Assembly: GCF_014647875.1 (NCBI RefSeq)
Contig: NZ_BMQA01000003.1
Coordinates: forward strand, 186,001 to 250,000
Length of the DNA stretch: 64,000 nt
Direction of reading: 5' to 3'
From: Streptomyces brasiliensis
GTDB lineage: Bacteria > Actinomycetota > Actinomycetes > Streptomycetales > Streptomycetaceae
Shown here: in pieces, positions 17,545 to 26,229 of the stretch
How positions within the stretch are numbered: position 1 is the stretch's first letter
Layout: each line of letters begins with the position of its first letter
Translations under genes and position numbers: made by a program
The notes under the pieces: generated by a model
Database searches by the model: none
What the model saw: only the letters and a program-made list of their open reading frames with translations
What the model was told of the DNA's origin: nothing

Positions 17545-18303
17545 ATGCACGACCACGACACCTCCGAGCGCCTCGCCTCGTACGCCGACGTCCTCGCCGG
17601 TGAACTCCCCGACACCTGGACCAGCACGCGTCTGACGGCCGACGCCAAAGACGACCTCGCCGAACTCTCCGACCGGATCTGGGACCTGGATCTGGTCGCC
17701 GCCTCCCTCGCCGAGCACCCGCTGACGCAGGCAGCCGTCCTCAGCCGCCCCGACGGCGCACAGCTCGTCCTCCTGGACCGGCACGACGGACGCGACGGCT
17801 TCCTCATCGCCGCCGTCGCCCCGCGCGCCCTGCCCGACGAGGCGTACCGGGCTGTCCCCGAGCCCAATGGCATCGCCCTGGCAGACGACCCGTTCCTGAG
17901 TGCCGAGCAGGTCGCCGGCGATCTGCTCGCCCGCTACGACCGCGCGCTCGCACAAGTCCGGCACAACGCCCTGGGTGGCATCCAGCCCTCCCAGCCGGAC
18001 CGGATCGTCCTGACCTGGCAGCCGGACGGCAGCGTCGCCACCGCCCCCGCCGACGACCGGGCCGGCGCGATCCTCGTCGCCCACGGCTTTATCCAGGACC
18101 CGCAGAGCGGCATCTACCGCCTGGGTGGTGACGACACCCAGGTCCAGGCCCGTGCCCTGCGCGAGATCGGCCCGCGCCTCGACGCGCTCGGCATCGGTAC
18201 CGCCCTCCAGCACCCCGCCGGACGGACCGCGCCCACCTCCGCCCCGGCATCCATGCCACCGGTACCGGCCGCCACCCGCACGCCAACCGCCAGGACTCGA
18301 TGA
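17545..18303 (+). CDS. Element protein, paralogue of the gene at 7060
   Basis: This 252-residue protein starts with ATG at 17545 after AAGGA. It shares the LPDTWTS, EPNGIALADDP and LLARYDRALAQVRHNA blocks with the product at 7060, and a C-terminal domain with VAHGFIQDPQSGIYRLGG. The tail is Pro/Ala-rich and ends TARTR. Two diverged copies in one element suggest subfunctions or a family of accessory proteins. The stop overlaps the next ATG. Confidence 0.75.
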   Translation: MHDHDTSERLASYADVLAGELPDTWTSTRLTADAKDDLAELSDRIWDLDLVAASLAEHPLTQAAVLSRPDGAQLVLLDRHDGRDGFLIAAVAPRALPDEAYRAVPEPNGIALADDPFLSAEQVAGDLLARYDRALAQVRHNALGGIQPSQPDRIVLTWQPDGSVATAPADDRAGAILVAHGFIQDPQSGIYRLGGDDTQVQARALREIGPRLDALGIGTALQHPAGRTAPTSAPASMPPVPAATRTPTARTR

Positions 18304-18428
18304 ACCAGGCGGAGGCCGACCTCGGTATCCCCGCCCTGCACCTACCGGCGGGCCGTGCACGGCCTCCGCACCCGAGCGGCCCGTCCCTCCCCTCGGCAAC
18401 CGATACCGGTCCGCCGTACCCCCTGTAA
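18300..18428 (+). CDS. Candidate 42-residue coupled small protein
   Basis: ATG at 18300 overlaps the stop of the previous gene. The frame runs to TAA at 18426, just before a strong hairpin. The product is Pro-rich (MNQAEADLGIPALHLPAGR at the start). The placement between a coupled start and a terminator is suggestive, but the composition is only weakly protein-like. Confidence 0.35.
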   Translation: MNQAEADLGIPALHLPAGRARPPHPSGPSLPSATDTGPPYPL

Positions 18429-18435
18429 GACGCCA

Positions 18436-18465
18436 GGGCGGCCCCGCACCCCGCCGGGGCCGCCC
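18436..18465. terminator. Strong hairpin, probable terminator
   Basis: An 11-bp perfect stem (GGGCGGCCCCG with CGGGGCCGCCC) has an 8-base loop and starts seven bases after the TAA at 18426-18428. It probably ends or attenuates the transcript of the preceding run. Confidence 0.65.
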
Positions 18466-18494
18466 GGCACACCGCCCGACTCCCGGAGAAACCC

Positions 18495-18680
18495 GTAGCG
18501 CCCCGCACACCCCCACCGATCAGCAACCGGCTCAAGCCCCGACTCGCCACCGCTCTCTTCCGCCGCTATCTGCGCGCCTGCATTCCCACCGGCCCCGACC
18601 ACACCTCCCCGCTGGCCGGCGCCCGCCCGGAGGCCACTCTCGCCGAGGCACAGCGCGTCGGACAGCGCCACCACCACTGA
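18495..18680 (+). CDS. Candidate 61-residue basic protein, apparent GTA start
   Basis: GGAG at 18485-18488 is followed after six bases by GTA. The frame then reads APRTPPPISNRLKPRLATAL and on to a His-rich end (VGQRHHH) and TGA at 18678. It contains a helix-like LFRRYLRACI. No ATG, GTG or TTG starts this frame at a useful position. Spacing and composition support a real gene, but the unusual start keeps confidence moderate. Confidence 0.4.
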   Translation, partial: VAPRTPPPISNRLKPRLATALFRRYLRACIPTGPDHTSPLAGARPEATLAEAQRVGQRHHH

Positions 18681-18702
18681 CCGTCCACCGACCCGGAGGA
18701 GC

Positions 18703-19086
18703 ATGTCCCACCCCGCCCCCTATCCGGTGAGACTGGCCGACGAGATCACCCGTCAGCTCGGCCAGCTCGCCGACCATCTCTCGCAGCTTCCCCCGCCCCA
18801 GGCCGCGCAGGTCATCGCCCGCGTTCTCGACCCGGACGTCGGAGTCCTCGGCGGCGTCACTCACCTCGTCGCCACCGGAAGCGTGTTCGCCAAGGACCAG
18901 GCAGAGCGCGGCGCGCTCCCCGCGGAGGTGTGGCTCGCTCTGGGCCGTGCCTCGAACGAACTGCACGACATCACCCTCGACCTGGACGAACACAAGGACG
19001 CCCTGCAGCACGTCAGCACCCAGCCCGCCACCACCGCGGCGAAGCCCCCAGTGCCCGCACCGCTCGTGGTCCGGCGGCGCCGGTGA
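18703..19086 (+). CDS. Helical-module protein
   Basis: This 127-residue protein starts with ATG at 18703 right after GGAGGAGC. Almost all of it is the helical module: LADHLSQLPPPQAAQVIARV, a DPDVGVLGGVTHLVATGS turn, then two helices including LGRASNELHDITLDLDEH. It is the simplest form of the module found fused in other element proteins. The end is strongly basic (VVRRRR). The stop overlaps the start of the next gene. Confidence 0.75.
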   Translation: MSHPAPYPVRLADEITRQLGQLADHLSQLPPPQAAQVIARVLDPDVGVLGGVTHLVATGSVFAKDQAERGALPAEVWLALGRASNELHDITLDLDEHKDALQHVSTQPATTAAKPPVPAPLVVRRRR

Positions 19087-19889
19087 AGAAGAAGCAGTGG
19101 CAGGGCTGGGGGCCCGGCGAGCAGGCCGAGCAGCACTACCTCGTCCAGCCCCGTGCCCTGGCAGGCGGCGGCGACGTCCGGCATGTCTCGGAGTTCCTGC
19201 GTGCCTCGGGCTGGCGGGACAAGTCCAAGACCGGCGGCCCCTTGTTCATGGAGAGCCCGGACCGGACCGTCCGCGTCGCCTACGACCCTTACGTTCTTCC
19301 CGGCGGCTGGACCATCCACGGCCGGGCAGACGGGGCCAGCGGCGAGTGGTCGGCGCACCTGGGCCGGCAGGCCCCAGTGGAGATCGTCGCCGGCCTGACC
19401 GACGCCCTCACCCGTCCCCGCTCCGCACACGCCCCCAACGTCTGGGCTCCGCTGCAGGAGCAGAACTGGCACACGCGTTTCGAGGGCGAACACTACGTGG
19501 CAACCAGCCCCGATGGCACCGCCTGGATGCAGTACCGCCAGAACCCCGACGGGGCGGCGATGTGGTGGAGCGGAGCGCAGGACAAGCAGGGCAACGGCTG
19601 GACGGCCCACTTCACGCCGAACACTCCGATGCACCTCGTGCAAGCCTTCTCCACCGAACTCGCCAGCCCCGATCCCGTGATGCGCCCGCGTGGACGCGTC
19701 CCGCACAGCGCGCAGATCCGCACCTGGTCGGTATCCGTCAAGCCCTCCCAACTCAGCGCCTGGCAGCAGGCCCGCATCACGGCCGCCCGAGCCGCCACCT
19801 GGGCTCGCAACAGCGCCCGAAGCACCAGACCGCGCACCACCGCCCGCGCCCACGCCACCGCAGCCGGCGGCGCACGAACCCGCCGCTGA
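19083..19889 (+). CDS. DUF317 protein, two-domain
   Basis: This 268-residue protein starts with GTG overlapping the preceding stop (GTGA). It contains two DUF317-type repeats: the first from YLVQPRALAGGGDVRHVSEF to a TPVEIVAGLTDAL-like stretch near residue 100, the second with ATSPDGTAWMQYRQNPDG and FTPNTPMHLVQAF. DUF317 is a Streptomyces-specific family of unknown function. A basic Arg/Ala tail ends GGARTRR. Confidence 0.85.
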   Translation: MKKKQWQGWGPGEQAEQHYLVQPRALAGGGDVRHVSEFLRASGWRDKSKTGGPLFMESPDRTVRVAYDPYVLPGGWTIHGRADGASGEWSAHLGRQAPVEIVAGLTDALTRPRSAHAPNVWAPLQEQNWHTRFEGEHYVATSPDGTAWMQYRQNPDGAAMWWSGAQDKQGNGWTAHFTPNTPMHLVQAFSTELASPDPVMRPRGRVPHSAQIRTWSVSVKPSQLSAWQQARITAARAATWARNSARSTRPRTTARAHATAAGGARTRR

Positions 19890-19918
19890 CCACGACACCC
19901 ACCACCCCGAGGAGCCCG

Positions 19919-20275
19919 ATGCCTTCACTCACCCCGGACACCATCCGCGCCGCGACCGACACGCTGTGCCGCCTCACCGAATACCTGCGCGAGAACCCCG
20001 ACCCCAAGGAGGCGCTCGCTCTCGTCGAGCCCCTCCTCGACGAATACACCGGCCTGCCCATCCAGCTCGGCGACACTCTGCGCGCCCTCGCCCGCGCCGT
20101 ACAGAGCCACCCGAACACCCCGCGCAGCGAGAAGATCAGCGATCTGGTCACCGAGCTGCGTGCCGCCGCGTGGGTGCAGACCGACCAGTACATGCTCCAC
20201 TACGTCCTGGACGAGCTGCGCAAGCTGATCGTCAGCGCAGCCTCGAGTGAGCCGGGGTGCGGCCGGTGCCGCTGA
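19919..20275 (+). CDS. Small helical protein between DUF317 genes
   Basis: This 118-residue protein starts with ATG at 19919 after GAGGAG. It is nearly all helix (LCRLTEYLRENPDPKEALAL, then LGDTLRALARAVQSH), resembling the helical modules of its neighbours but without a Pro-rich tail. The end CGRCR has two cysteines. It overlaps the next gene by 19 bases. Confidence 0.68.
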   Translation: MPSLTPDTIRAATDTLCRLTEYLRENPDPKEALALVEPLLDEYTGLPIQLGDTLRALARAVQSHPNTPRSEKISDLVTELRAAAWVQTDQYMLHYVLDELRKLIVSAASSEPGCGRCR

Positions 20276-21087
20276 GCGAACGGCAGCTCGCCGCGTTCGC
20301 CAACAAGCACGCCTGGCGTATCCCCTTCGACACCAGCCCCCGCCACCTCGCCGGCCCCGGGGATGCCCGCCACATCACCCACGGCCTGGCCGCCGCCGGA
20401 TGGAGCGCCCTCTCCGACCCTTTGAGCGCCGAGATCGTCCTGCGCAGTCCCGACCTTCGCCACAGCCTCCAGTTCGACCCGCAGTCCGCCACCTCCGCGT
20501 GGTGGCGGCTGCGGGCCGAGCCCACCGACACCCAGCCCGGCTGGTACGCCGAGTTCGGTGAACTCGTGCCCGCCGAGGTCCTCGCCGGCTTCACCGACGC
20601 CCTCATCGCCTTGCCGGCACAACAGCCAGACCCATGGCAGCCGGTGACCTCGGCAGGCTGGCACCGCGACTCGGACAGCACGGCACGCTCGCCGGACTCC
20701 ATGTGCCACATCGAACTGCGCCCGCTGAGCGAATTCAGTGGCCGGTCGTCCTGGCACGTCGAGACCTGCGAGCCCGGCGACGGGCAGTTCACCGGCCCGC
20801 GCATCTGGCACGCCTACTTCGACGAGGACGTCCCCGCCCACCTCGTCGGAGCGTTCCTCACCGCGCTGGCCGACCGCAGCCCGCTCCAGCGCGGCATGTA
20901 CGACCGCACCGGCCACTACAGCGCCGCGCAGGAGCCCAGCCCGCTGCGTCCGCAGCAGGTGGTCGACGCGCACACCGCCCGTATCGCCTTGCTCCGCGCC
21001 CAGGCGCGCTCCGCCCGCCGGCAGCAGACGGAACCCGCACCGACCCCGGCGCCAGCCCACACCGCCCAGCCGACCGCCCGCCGCTGA
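20257..21087 (+). CDS. DUF317 protein
   Basis: This 276-residue protein starts with GTG at 20257; GTG 20266 is an alternative. Two DUF317-like repeats are seen, RHLAGPGDARHITHGLAAAG with LVPAEVLAGFTDAL, and a second with IWHAYFDEDVPAHLVGAFLT. A helical C-terminal segment leads to a Pro/Ala tail ending QPTARR. It belongs to a cluster of three DUF317 genes just upstream of the coupling ATPase. Confidence 0.8.
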   Translation: MRPVPLSERQLAAFANKHAWRIPFDTSPRHLAGPGDARHITHGLAAAGWSALSDPLSAEIVLRSPDLRHSLQFDPQSATSAWWRLRAEPTDTQPGWYAEFGELVPAEVLAGFTDALIALPAQQPDPWQPVTSAGWHRDSDSTARSPDSMCHIELRPLSEFSGRSSWHVETCEPGDGQFTGPRIWHAYFDEDVPAHLVGAFLTALADRSPLQRGMYDRTGHYSAAQEPSPLRPQQVVDAHTARIALLRAQARSARRQQTEPAPTPAPAHTAQPTARR

Positions 21088-21107
21088 ACCGACAGGACCC
21101 CTTTCCC

Positions 21108-21680
21108 ATTTCCGCCGATCACCGCGCACATCGCGACTTCCTCCGTCACCTCGACCATTACGTGAGCGACAGCAAGAAGATCCTCGACGCCTGGGACGCC
21201 TACTCCGACGAGCACACCGACCTCGACGGCTGGCCCTACGACGACCACGCCTACGGAAGGCGCGCCAGCCAGCGCGACGCCGACACCGCCGAGGCATTCG
21301 AGCCGCTCCGGTACGGCGCCCGTCACCTGCTGGCCACGGCCGAGACTCAACTGGCCCAGCTGCCGGAGAACAGCGTGCAGAGCCGCTGGGTCTACCAGCT
21401 GGGCGTCCTGCGCGACGCCCTCGACCGGCTCGACGAACTGCACGAGCAATGGCTGCTCACCCGCGACGCCCTCCCCGCCACCGCCAAGCCCGGCACCCCG
21501 GACTTCGACGACGCACTCGCCGCACATCACGCCGAATCGTGGAGCTACCTCGACGACTGGGCCACCCACGGCAAGGCGCTCCGCGAGATCAACACGGCCG
21601 CCCGCAAAGCCCCTTCACCCCTGGCGCCCACACCGGCCCCGGCCACCGCGCCCGACCGGCGAGCTGCGGCACGGAAGTGA
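21108..21680 (+). CDS. Helical element protein, possible ATT start
   Basis: The frame reads ISADHRAHRDFLRHLDHYV from ATT 21108, with AGGA ten bases upstream, and gives 190 residues. The alternative GTG at 21162 would drop that amphipathic N-terminus. The rest is helical and contains YGARHLLATAETQLAQLPEN and LGVLRDALDRLDELHEQWL. The end PDRRAAARK is basic. ATT is preferred because the upstream residues look like authentic protein, but GTG cannot be excluded. Confidence 0.6.
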   Translation: MSADHRAHRDFLRHLDHYVSDSKKILDAWDAYSDEHTDLDGWPYDDHAYGRRASQRDADTAEAFEPLRYGARHLLATAETQLAQLPENSVQSRWVYQLGVLRDALDRLDELHEQWLLTRDALPATAKPGTPDFDDALAAHHAESWSYLDDWATHGKALREINTAARKAPSPLAPTPAPATAPDRRAAARK

Positions 21681-21682
21681 AC

Positions 21683-22468
21683 ATGCCCCCGACTTCCGAG
21701 ACCGTTGAGGTCGACTTCATCACGCCGCGCCACCTGGCCGGCGGCGGTGACCCCGCCTGGATCACCGTCCCCCTGCACCGTGCCTGCGGCTGGAGCCACG
21801 GCAACGACCCGCTGATGCCCCGCGTCCTGCTCTCCAGCCCGGACCAGAAGGCCCTCCTGCGCCTGGCACCCGACCCCGACGGACAGTGGTGGACCCTCCA
21901 TCATGCGGCAGAGGAGGACCGGCCCGCCTGGTACGCGAGTTTCGGTGCCCGCGCCCCGGTCGAACTCATCGCCGCCTTCACCGACGCCCTCACCGACCCG
22001 ACACCCGCGGCGAGCACACCCTGCGATCCGTACGAACCGCTCCGGCAGAGCGCGTGGCAGCCCCCGGCCATCGGGGCTGACGGCCTCGTGTCGCCCGACA
22101 AAACGGCCTACGTGCAGCGCCTGGGAACCGCGCAGGAGCCGGGAGCCTGGTTCGTCACCGCCTCTTTCGGCCCGGAGCGAAAGCCGGTGTGGCAGGCCCG
22201 CTTCGGCGAACACACCCCTGCACGACTGATCGCCGCGTTCACCACCGCGCTCACCGATCCGCACCCCGCAGCGCGTACCGGCAGCTTGCGCACTCTTCCG
22301 ACCCGCGACCCGGACGTCGTCACCCGCCGCACCACGGACGTTCTCGCCGTGCACGTCGCCGCCGCCCTGGAAGAACGCGTCCACGCCCTCGCGGCACGCC
22401 ACACCATCCCGCCGGCGACTCCCGACCCGCCGCGCCAGCCGCCGGCCAGGAACAGCCGCAGCCGCTGA
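21683..22468 (+). CDS. DUF317 protein
   Basis: This 261-residue protein starts with ATG at 21683, six bases after GGAA; a GTG at 21677 overlaps the prior stop. Two DUF317 repeats are visible: FITPRHLAGGGDPAWITVPL with APVELIAAFTDALTDP, then SPDKTAYVQRLG with TPARLIAAFTTALTDP. A basic tail ends RNSRSR. It is the gene immediately before the coupling ATPase. Confidence 0.85.
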   Translation: MPPTSETVEVDFITPRHLAGGGDPAWITVPLHRACGWSHGNDPLMPRVLLSSPDQKALLRLAPDPDGQWWTLHHAAEEDRPAWYASFGARAPVELIAAFTDALTDPTPAASTPCDPYEPLRQSAWQPPAIGADGLVSPDKTAYVQRLGTAQEPGAWFVTASFGPERKPVWQARFGEHTPARLIAAFTTALTDPHPAARTGSLRTLPTRDPDVVTRRTTDVLAVHVAAALEERVHALAARHTIPPATPDPPRQPPARNSRSR

Positions 22469-22502
22469 CTGCCCCGCCCCCGCCCGGAAGGCACGTAACT
22501 CT

Positions 22503-24296
22503 TTGCCCCCCACCTCCTCCAACAGTTCCACCGACGGGTACGACATCGTCCTGCGCCTCCTGATCGGCGTCGCAGCCGTCGTCGTCCCCCTGTCCCACCT
22601 CGCCTGGCTGTCCGGCAACATCACCGCCTACCTCACCGGAGGCGGCTGGGCGCCGTACCAGCCGACCACCGCCCTGCTCCACCCCGAGCGCCTCTGGCCC
22701 CACACGGGAGAAACGTCCCTGCTGATCGGGGCACGCATCGTGCCCGTTCTCCTCCTCCTGGCCCTCGGGACAACAGCGGGCATCCTGTGGGCCCGGCACA
22801 AGAACCGCAGCGGCGGCCGGAAGAAGAAGATCATCGGCATGGCCAAGGACCGGGACATCGAACCGCTGATGGCCAAGGCGATCACCGACAAGGCCCGCTC
22901 CCTGCGCCCGAGCCTGAAGGACGCCAAGCACATCGAGGCCCGCGACACCGGCATCCTCCTCGGCAATCTGCAGAACACCAAGCACGAGGTCCGCATGGGC
23001 TACGAGGACGTGGCCGTCGCCATCATGGCGCCCCGCTCGGGCAAGACCACCTCGCTCGCGATCCCCTCCATCCTCGCCGCACCCGGCCCTGTCCTGCTGA
23101 CCTCGAACAAGGCCGCCGGCGATGCATTCACCGCCACCTACGACGCCCGCGCCGCGGTAGGACGGGTGTGGTCGATGGACCCGCAGCAGATCGCGCACGC
23201 CGCACGCGAGATGTGGTGGAACCCCTTGGCGGACGCCAAAACGTTGGATGGCGCCGGGCGGCTGGCCGGCCACTTCCTCGCCGCCTCCGTGGACGCCAGC
23301 CAGCAGGGCGACTTCTGGTCCAAGGCCGGATCCAACATCCTCGCCCAGCTCTTCCTCGCCGCGGCCCTGGACGAGCGGCCGATCACCGACGTCATGCAGT
23401 GGCTGGCCTTCCCCGCCGACCGCACCCCGCTCGACATCCTCCGCGACCACGACTTCACCGCCGTCGCCGCCCAGCTCAAGGGCACCGTGGAAGGACCGCC
23501 GGAAACCCGGGACGGCATCTACGAGACCGCCCGCCAGTACGCCGCCGCGCTGCTGAACAGCGAGATCGCCGCCTGGGTGACCCCGCAGAAGAACGTCCCG
23601 GAGTTCAGGCCGTCGGAGTTCGTCACCTCCACGGACACGTTGTTCCTGCTGAGCAAGGACGGCGGAGGCGGAGCTTCGGCGCTGATCGCCGCGTGCGCGG
23701 ATTCGGTGATGCGGGCCGCGACCGCGCAGGCCGAACGCGCTGGCGGACGCCTCGACCCGCCCATGCTCGCGATCCTCGACGAGGCCGCCAACGTGTGCAA
23801 GATCTCGGACCTTCCGGATCTGTACTCGCACCTCGGGTCGCGCGGCATCATCCCGATCACGATCCTGCAGTCCTACCGCCAGGGCCAGAAGGTCTGGGGG
23901 GACGCCGGCATGGACGCCATGTGGTCCGCCTCGACTGTCAAGGTCATCGGCTCCGGTATCGACGACCCCGACTTCGCGGACAAGCTGTCCCGCCTGATCG
24001 GCGACCACGACGTCGAGACCACCTCGACCTCGCACTCCGAGTCCGGCAAGTCGACCTCGGTGTCGATGCGACAGCAGCGGATCCTGCCCGCCGACGAGAT
24101 CCGCGCCCTCCCCAAGGGCACGGCCCTCTGCTTCGCCACCGGTCTGCGCGCCGCCATGCTCGACCTGCGCCCGTGGTACCAGGAGCCCGGCGCGGCAGAA
24201 CTGTCCGCGGCGTCCGACCGCGCATCCAAGGCGATCACCGCCCGGGCCATCGCCAAGCACGCACCGGTGCAGTCCGACTTCGGATCGGCAGCATGA
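22503..24296 (+). CDS. VirD4/TraG-like coupling ATPase
   Basis: This 597-residue protein is read from TTG at 22503. Two N-terminal membrane helices (about residues 12-35 and 70-95) precede a nucleotide-binding domain with a Walker A variant APRSGKTT at about 176-183 and Walker B LAILDEA near 425. That is the layout of VirD4/TraG/TcpA coupling proteins, which recruit DNA or protein substrates to a T4SS. It is the partner expected for the core genes at 179-5166. Its own terminus (SDFGSAA) lacks arginines. Confidence 0.88.
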   Translation: MPPTSSNSSTDGYDIVLRLLIGVAAVVVPLSHLAWLSGNITAYLTGGGWAPYQPTTALLHPERLWPHTGETSLLIGARIVPVLLLLALGTTAGILWARHKNRSGGRKKKIIGMAKDRDIEPLMAKAITDKARSLRPSLKDAKHIEARDTGILLGNLQNTKHEVRMGYEDVAVAIMAPRSGKTTSLAIPSILAAPGPVLLTSNKAAGDAFTATYDARAAVGRVWSMDPQQIAHAAREMWWNPLADAKTLDGAGRLAGHFLAASVDASQQGDFWSKAGSNILAQLFLAAALDERPITDVMQWLAFPADRTPLDILRDHDFTAVAAQLKGTVEGPPETRDGIYETARQYAAALLNSEIAAWVTPQKNVPEFRPSEFVTSTDTLFLLSKDGGGGASALIAACADSVMRAATAQAERAGGRLDPPMLAILDEAANVCKISDLPDLYSHLGSRGIIPITILQSYRQGQKVWGDAGMDAMWSASTVKVIGSGIDDPDFADKLSRLIGDHDVETTSTSHSESGKSTSVSMRQQRILPADEIRALPKGTALCFATGLRAAMLDLRPWYQEPGAAELSAASDRASKAITARAIAKHAPVQSDFGSAA

Positions 24297-24751
24297 GCGA
24301 ATCGCGCCTGCACCTGGTGCCCGTCCGCTCCCGCGAAGCCAAGGAATTCGTGCGCCTCTGGCACCGGCACCACACGCCGCCCGCCGGACAGATCTTCTCC
24401 CTCGGTGCCGCCGACGAGGCCAGCATCCTGCGCGCCGTGGCCGTGGTCGGCCGCCCCGTCGCCCGCCACCTGGACGACGGCACCACCCTCGAAGTCACCC
24501 GCACCGCCAGTGACGGCACACGCAACGCCAACTCCCTGCTCTACGGCGCCGCCTGGAGAGCGGCCAAAGCGCTCGGATACCGGCGACTGATCACCTACAC
24601 GCAGGCAGGGGAGAGCGGAGCCTCGCTGCGCGGCGCCGGGTGGCGCATCCTGGCCCACCGTCCTCCAAGGCCGGGCTGGCACACGCCGTCCCGGCCGCGG
24701 ACGGACCGCGGAACCGCGCAGATCGCTCGCACACTGTGGCAAGCGCCCTGA
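24293..24751 (+). CDS. XF1762 family protein, acetyltransferase-like
   Basis: This 152-residue protein starts with ATG overlapping the coupling gene stop (ATGA). It contains FVRLWHRHHTPPAGQIF, then VGRPVARHLDDGTTLEVTR and GYRRLITYTQAGESGASLRG, the pattern of XF1762 proteins, which have an N-acetyltransferase-like fold and occur in phages and mobile elements. Substrate unknown. Tight coupling to the VirD4-like gene may only reflect operon packing. Confidence 0.78.
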   Translation: MSESRLHLVPVRSREAKEFVRLWHRHHTPPAGQIFSLGAADEASILRAVAVVGRPVARHLDDGTTLEVTRTASDGTRNANSLLYGAAWRAAKALGYRRLITYTQAGESGASLRGAGWRILAHRPPRPGWHTPSRPRTDRGTAQIARTLWQAP

Positions 24752-24796
24752 CAGGACACGCTCATCGGCATCTGGTGATCCCACGATCCCGACGAC

Positions 24797-24915
24797 ATGA
24801 CGTCCGCCGCAGCGCTGGACGCGGTCATCGCCGCGGCCGTCCCGCTCAGCAGGCGCGGTACCACTTGCAGGCTCGCCGGGCCCGCCTCAGCAACCGCCAG
24901 ATCCCGTTTCCCTGA
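24797..24915 (+). pseudogene. Possible frameshifted small gene
   Basis: ATG at 24797 starts a plausible peptide (MTSAAALDAVIAAAV), but the frame then turns into low-complexity sequence overlapping the next gene. In another frame the same DNA reads QQARYHLQARRARLSNRQI and reaches TGA at 24913. A one-base shift would join them into a protein of about 38 residues. This may be a small gene with an indel, or chance. Confidence 0.25.
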
Positions 24916-24929
24916 TCCCCTGGACCACC

Positions 24930-25526
24930 GTGTCTCTTTTGGACATCCCCGATGTGTTCATCGGGTCCACCGACGACGGGCACACCTTCGTCATCATCAA
25001 CCGCCGCATCCGCGATGCCGACCGGCTGCTGACCGAGGCCGGGTTCCTCGCCCGCGAGCACCTCGGCCGCACGCTCTACCTGCTCCCCCCGGGCACTGCC
25101 CAGGACGCGCACGAGCGCGCCGGGATCGCGATGTACCGGCTCCTGGCCCACACCCACGACCTGATCGATCTTTGCTGGACGACCCGCTGGAGCCCCGGCA
25201 GTCCCGTCGCCGATCCGGAGATTCGTTTCCACTTCTGTGACGGCACCGTGGCGGTGACGGCCAGGACCGCCGCCGCCCGTGCCCTCTTGGAACGGCACGG
25301 CTTCACCCCGAACGGCTCTTCCTATCGGCCGCCGGACGGACTGGACGAGCGCCGCCTGCTCGGCGCTGTGACAGCTGCCGAAACCCACGCCTACACCCAC
25401 GGTCTCAGTGTCCGTGTCGACCTCGGCATCCCCACGCCGTCCGACATCCCTCCCGCTCCCCGCCGCCCGTCAGCTGCTGCCCCCGGCTCACCGACCATGC
25501 CTGCGGCCCGCCGTCGCACCCGCTGA
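24930..25526 (+). CDS. Element protein of unknown function
   Basis: This 198-residue protein starts with GTG at 24930 after TGGA. An alpha/beta N-terminal region (VFIGSTDDGHTFVIINRRIR) is followed by helical and beta segments (VADPEIRFHFCDGTVAVTAR) and a Pro/Ala tail ending RRRTR. No family is recognised and no membrane segment is present. Confidence 0.7.
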   Translation: MSLLDIPDVFIGSTDDGHTFVIINRRIRDADRLLTEAGFLAREHLGRTLYLLPPGTAQDAHERAGIAMYRLLAHTHDLIDLCWTTRWSPGSPVADPEIRFHFCDGTVAVTARTAAARALLERHGFTPNGSSYRPPDGLDERRLLGAVTAAETHAYTHGLSVRVDLGIPTPSDIPPAPRRPSAAAPGSPTMPAARRRTR

Positions 25527-25639
25527 CCCCACGCGTGCGGGGCCGGGTGTGAACGATCGTCGAGCCGAGGTCAAGGGCGCACGGCGGTACACACCTTCGC
25601 ACCCCAGCCGTTGACCGCTCTCCCCCTTGGAGTCTTGCC

Positions 25640-26191
25640 ACGTCATCCGACACCCCGAGCGCTCATGACCTCGCCTGCGCGCTCGCCGACCAGATCCGCC
25701 CCGGCGCCGCTCCCCGTGACGTGGTCGTCAGTTTCAGCGTTCGCCGACAGGCGGCAGCCAAGTACGACCACGGCTCCTGCGGCGGCCCCGTGACGGTCTT
25801 CGCCCAGGCACTACACGCCCAGCTCTACGGGCTTCCCACGGACGACGATCCGCTGCCCACCGCCCTGGACGCGCTCCTGCAGGCCGCCCACACCGCGACA
25901 GCCCCCGAGCAGCAGACCGCGATCCTGCAACAGGTCGCCGAGCAGCTGCGCAACGCCATCGAGATCATCCAGCGCTACCAGTACCAGGCCCAATGGGACC
26001 GGCTCCCCGACACCGTCGCCGAGCAGCTCCGGGACGCCCGCGACCAGGCTCAGCAGGTCGCCAAGACCCTCGACGCCGTCGCACCCGCCTTCAGCAGCCA
26101 TCCCGCCGCGCCCGTGCCGCCTGCCCCGCAATCGCGCCACGCCGCCAGCCCACCCGCGCCCACGACTCCACCGGCCGGGCGCCGGCGCTGA
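25640..26191 (+). CDS. Helical-module protein, apparent ACG start
   Basis: The frame begins with ACG at 25640, seven bases after GGAG (25629-25632). The in-frame stop is at 25550, with no ATG, GTG or TTG between. GTG 25721 would remove 27 residues (SSDTPSAHDLACALADQIR and on). The 183-residue product has an N-terminal alpha/beta part with VVVSFSVRRQAAAKYDHG, a helical module (LLQAAHTATAPEQQTAILQQ to the TLDAVAPAF region), and a tail ending AGRRR. No family is recognised. Confidence 0.62.
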   Translation, partial: TSSDTPSAHDLACALADQIRPGAAPRDVVVSFSVRRQAAAKYDHGSCGGPVTVFAQALHAQLYGLPTDDDPLPTALDALLQAAHTATAPEQQTAILQQVAEQLRNAIEIIQRYQYQAQWDRLPDTVAEQLRDARDQAQQVAKTLDAVAPAFSSHPAAPVPPAPQSRHAASPPAPTTPPAGRRR

Positions 26192-26229
26192 CCTCCGGCG
26201 ACAGCCCACCCGCCGGGAAAGGCACCAAC

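Noticed and set aside
22320..24260. A 646-codon minus-strand frame opposite the coupling ATPase
   Set aside because: The plus strand has Walker motifs and membrane helices; the minus frame is an antisense shadow.
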